Source: Marisa cornuarietis (Eukaryota > Mollusca > Gastropoda > Architaenioglossa > Ampullariidae). From it: DNA of 64,000 nt. The notes beneath the pieces are model-generated. The model worked only from the letters and a program-made list of their open reading frames with translations. It had not been told where the DNA came from and did not search any database. Position 1 is the stretch's first letter. Each line of letters begins with the position of its first letter. The position numbers and the translations under genes are program-made. The DNA is taken from assembly GCA_004794655.1 (NCBI GenBank), contig SMMW01000622.1, forward strand, positions 7,798,501-7,862,500, read 5' to 3'. Below, piece after piece: positions 62,990 through 64,000 of the stretch.

Positions 62990-64000
62990 GACATATTGTT
63001 ATGCTGGCCATTGGGATGGTGGTTGACTATGCTTGCCAATAAGGTCTAACTTGAGGGGTGGTGAGCTGATCTTGCATGGAACGACCAGTCCACTCAAGGT
63101 TCAAAAGCAGTTCTTTCTCTGCCCACCTCACCATCAACCACCCTCTGAGGCTCCCTGAAAAACGGTCTTAATCAGACAAAGTTGTTGTGCTGGGTCACAC
63201 GGCTGAATTAAAACAGCTTGTACTGCTTCACTGCTGCAAGAACGTGTTCCTAGTATCCAACAAGCGTGTCAACTCCATACAAAGTCATTGGTTTACCATT
63301 CCATGCAGAAGATTTGGAGCAGCCTCTTCAGGTACTTGGTCTTGAATGCCTATAGTCTCCTCTCCATATTGTCAGGCAGAGTCCAAAGGGTGGTCCGGTT
63401 AGCGCCTGTCACCAAAACAGTGAAGGTTGACTGTCCTGGGTTTAGCTCTCATCTTGGGTAAGCTGTTCTTCCTCTGCATGTGGCCTCTGTTTACACTTGC
63501 TGTGATATAGCCTTAGTTGCTGGCTCTGCATAAAACACCCTCTCTCCTTCAGGCAGAGTCCACATCTTGCAGTATCAACAAGGGGACTCGTAAAAATGTA
63601 CTTGGCAGCAAACTTGATGGTGTTTCTACACCAGATCCTGTCCACCTTGGCTATTGGTGCTGTCATTGCTGTGATCCTAATCTGGTGGTCTGCCATGCAT
63701 GAGGGTGGGTCTCAAACACTTGAAACTGTTCTACTCCTTGAGCTGCAAGCTCTTCGTGTAGATATCTGCTTTGCTGCTGTTACTTGCGTTAACCATGATT
63801 TTTCTTGACGGTGTTACACTATTTGTTGTGTGTTCACACCATCTTTCAGCTTGTTGGTAAGGTTCTGCAGGTCTGCCTTACAACATGGAAAGAAAGGTTT
63901 GCTGGTCATGAGGGTTTCTCACGTGATGTTCTGCAAGATGTTGAACAGTAAAGCAATATAGGGCCCCCTTGACAGACACCCACTGAAAGAAGTCTACCAG
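62990..64000 (-). mobile_element. Degraded RTE-like LINE, 3' part, continuing past the window
   Basis: On the minus strand the sequence enters at the window edge with LVDFFQWVSVKGALYCFTVQ, a decayed version of the FFxxxVGVRQGCLLSPxLFN block of RTE-type RT. After many stops it passes into the C-terminal region: MERRLQAFKTKYLKRLLQ near 63360, then LEGGxRRGxxRK-like words near 63130 and SSPPLKLDLIGKHSQ near 63050. Non-functional. It is interrupted by a SINE at 63386-63548. No INTS1 exon was seen right of 62845. Confidence 0.7.
63386..63548 (+). mobile_element. tRNA-derived SINE nested in the LINE
   Basis: Same family as the copy at 59713-59890 but in plus orientation. It starts GGTGGTCCGGTTAGCGCCTG, passes CCTGGGTTTAGCTCTCATC, and ends TATAGCCTTAGTTGCTGGCT...GCATAAAACACC. 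It is flanked by a perfect 14-bp direct repeat TCAGGCAGAGTCCA (63372-63385 and 63549-63562), the target-site duplication. Removing one copy plus the SINE restores continuity of the surrounding LINE. Confidence 0.85.

Noticed and set aside
1..64000. CRISPR arrays, prokaryotic operons, phage or viral genes, rRNA or functional tRNA genes
   Set aside because: None seen. Tandem repeats present are micro- or minisatellites, and tRNA-like sequences are SINE heads with degenerate boxes and no cloverleaf.
62846..64000. Further upstream INTS1 exons
   Set aside because: No in-phase exon with INTS1 similarity was found. The stretch is occupied by the decayed LINE and nested SINE, so the next exon must lie outside the window.

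Overview
The window is eukaryotic, intron-rich, AT-rich DNA (GT-AG introns, long introns, many microsatellites). It looks like a lophotrochozoan invertebrate, most likely a gastropod mollusc. That reading rests on the mix of repeats: L2/CR1-type and Rex1-type LINEs, degraded RTE-type LINEs, and tRNA-derived SINEs of a kind I associate with molluscs. The host genes are metazoan orthologues. Species assignment is inference.

Layout, left to right. (1) 203-6889, plus strand: the last eight coding exons of the dynein-arm assembly factor DNAAF5 (HEATR2), with a broken L2/CR1-like LINE in one intron. (2) 8499-27150, minus strand: what appears to be a complete 33-exon gene for VWA3A, a protein with three von Willebrand A domains. 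Its introns hold a Rex1-like LINE, a LINE 3' remnant and a SINE. DNAAF5 and VWA3A are tail to tail. (3) 28082-32399, plus strand: a complete 9-exon OGFOD3, a membrane-anchored 2-oxoglutarate/iron oxygenase, head to head with VWA3A. One intron carries an apparently intact 212-bp MITE with an 8-bp target duplication. (4) 32400-36360: no convincing gene; a Rex1-like tail and a ~80-bp tandem repeat. (5) 36361-48611 or slightly further, plus strand: the RA-FHA-DIL scaffold RADIL. Its large first mapped exon is GC-rich, it uses one GC-AG intron, and no PDZ exon could be found. (6) 49138-62845, minus strand: the C-terminal half of Integrator subunit 1 (INTS1) in 19 exons, continuing beyond the right edge. 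(7) ~62990-64000: a degraded RTE-like LINE interrupted by a SINE with a 14-bp target-site duplication.

For most exons, boundaries were placed by reading splice sites and checking that reading phase carries across every junction. The VWA3A chain sums to 1228 residues and OGFOD3 to 308, both close to the vertebrate proteins. Functionally, DNAAF5 belongs to motile cilia and VWA3A, by family, probably does too. OGFOD3, RADIL and INTS1 are unrelated housekeeping or adhesion genes. There is no operon-like logic, CRISPR array, or prokaryotic or viral gene cluster here. The unusual content lies in the mobile elements, minisatellites and the RADIL 3' end.
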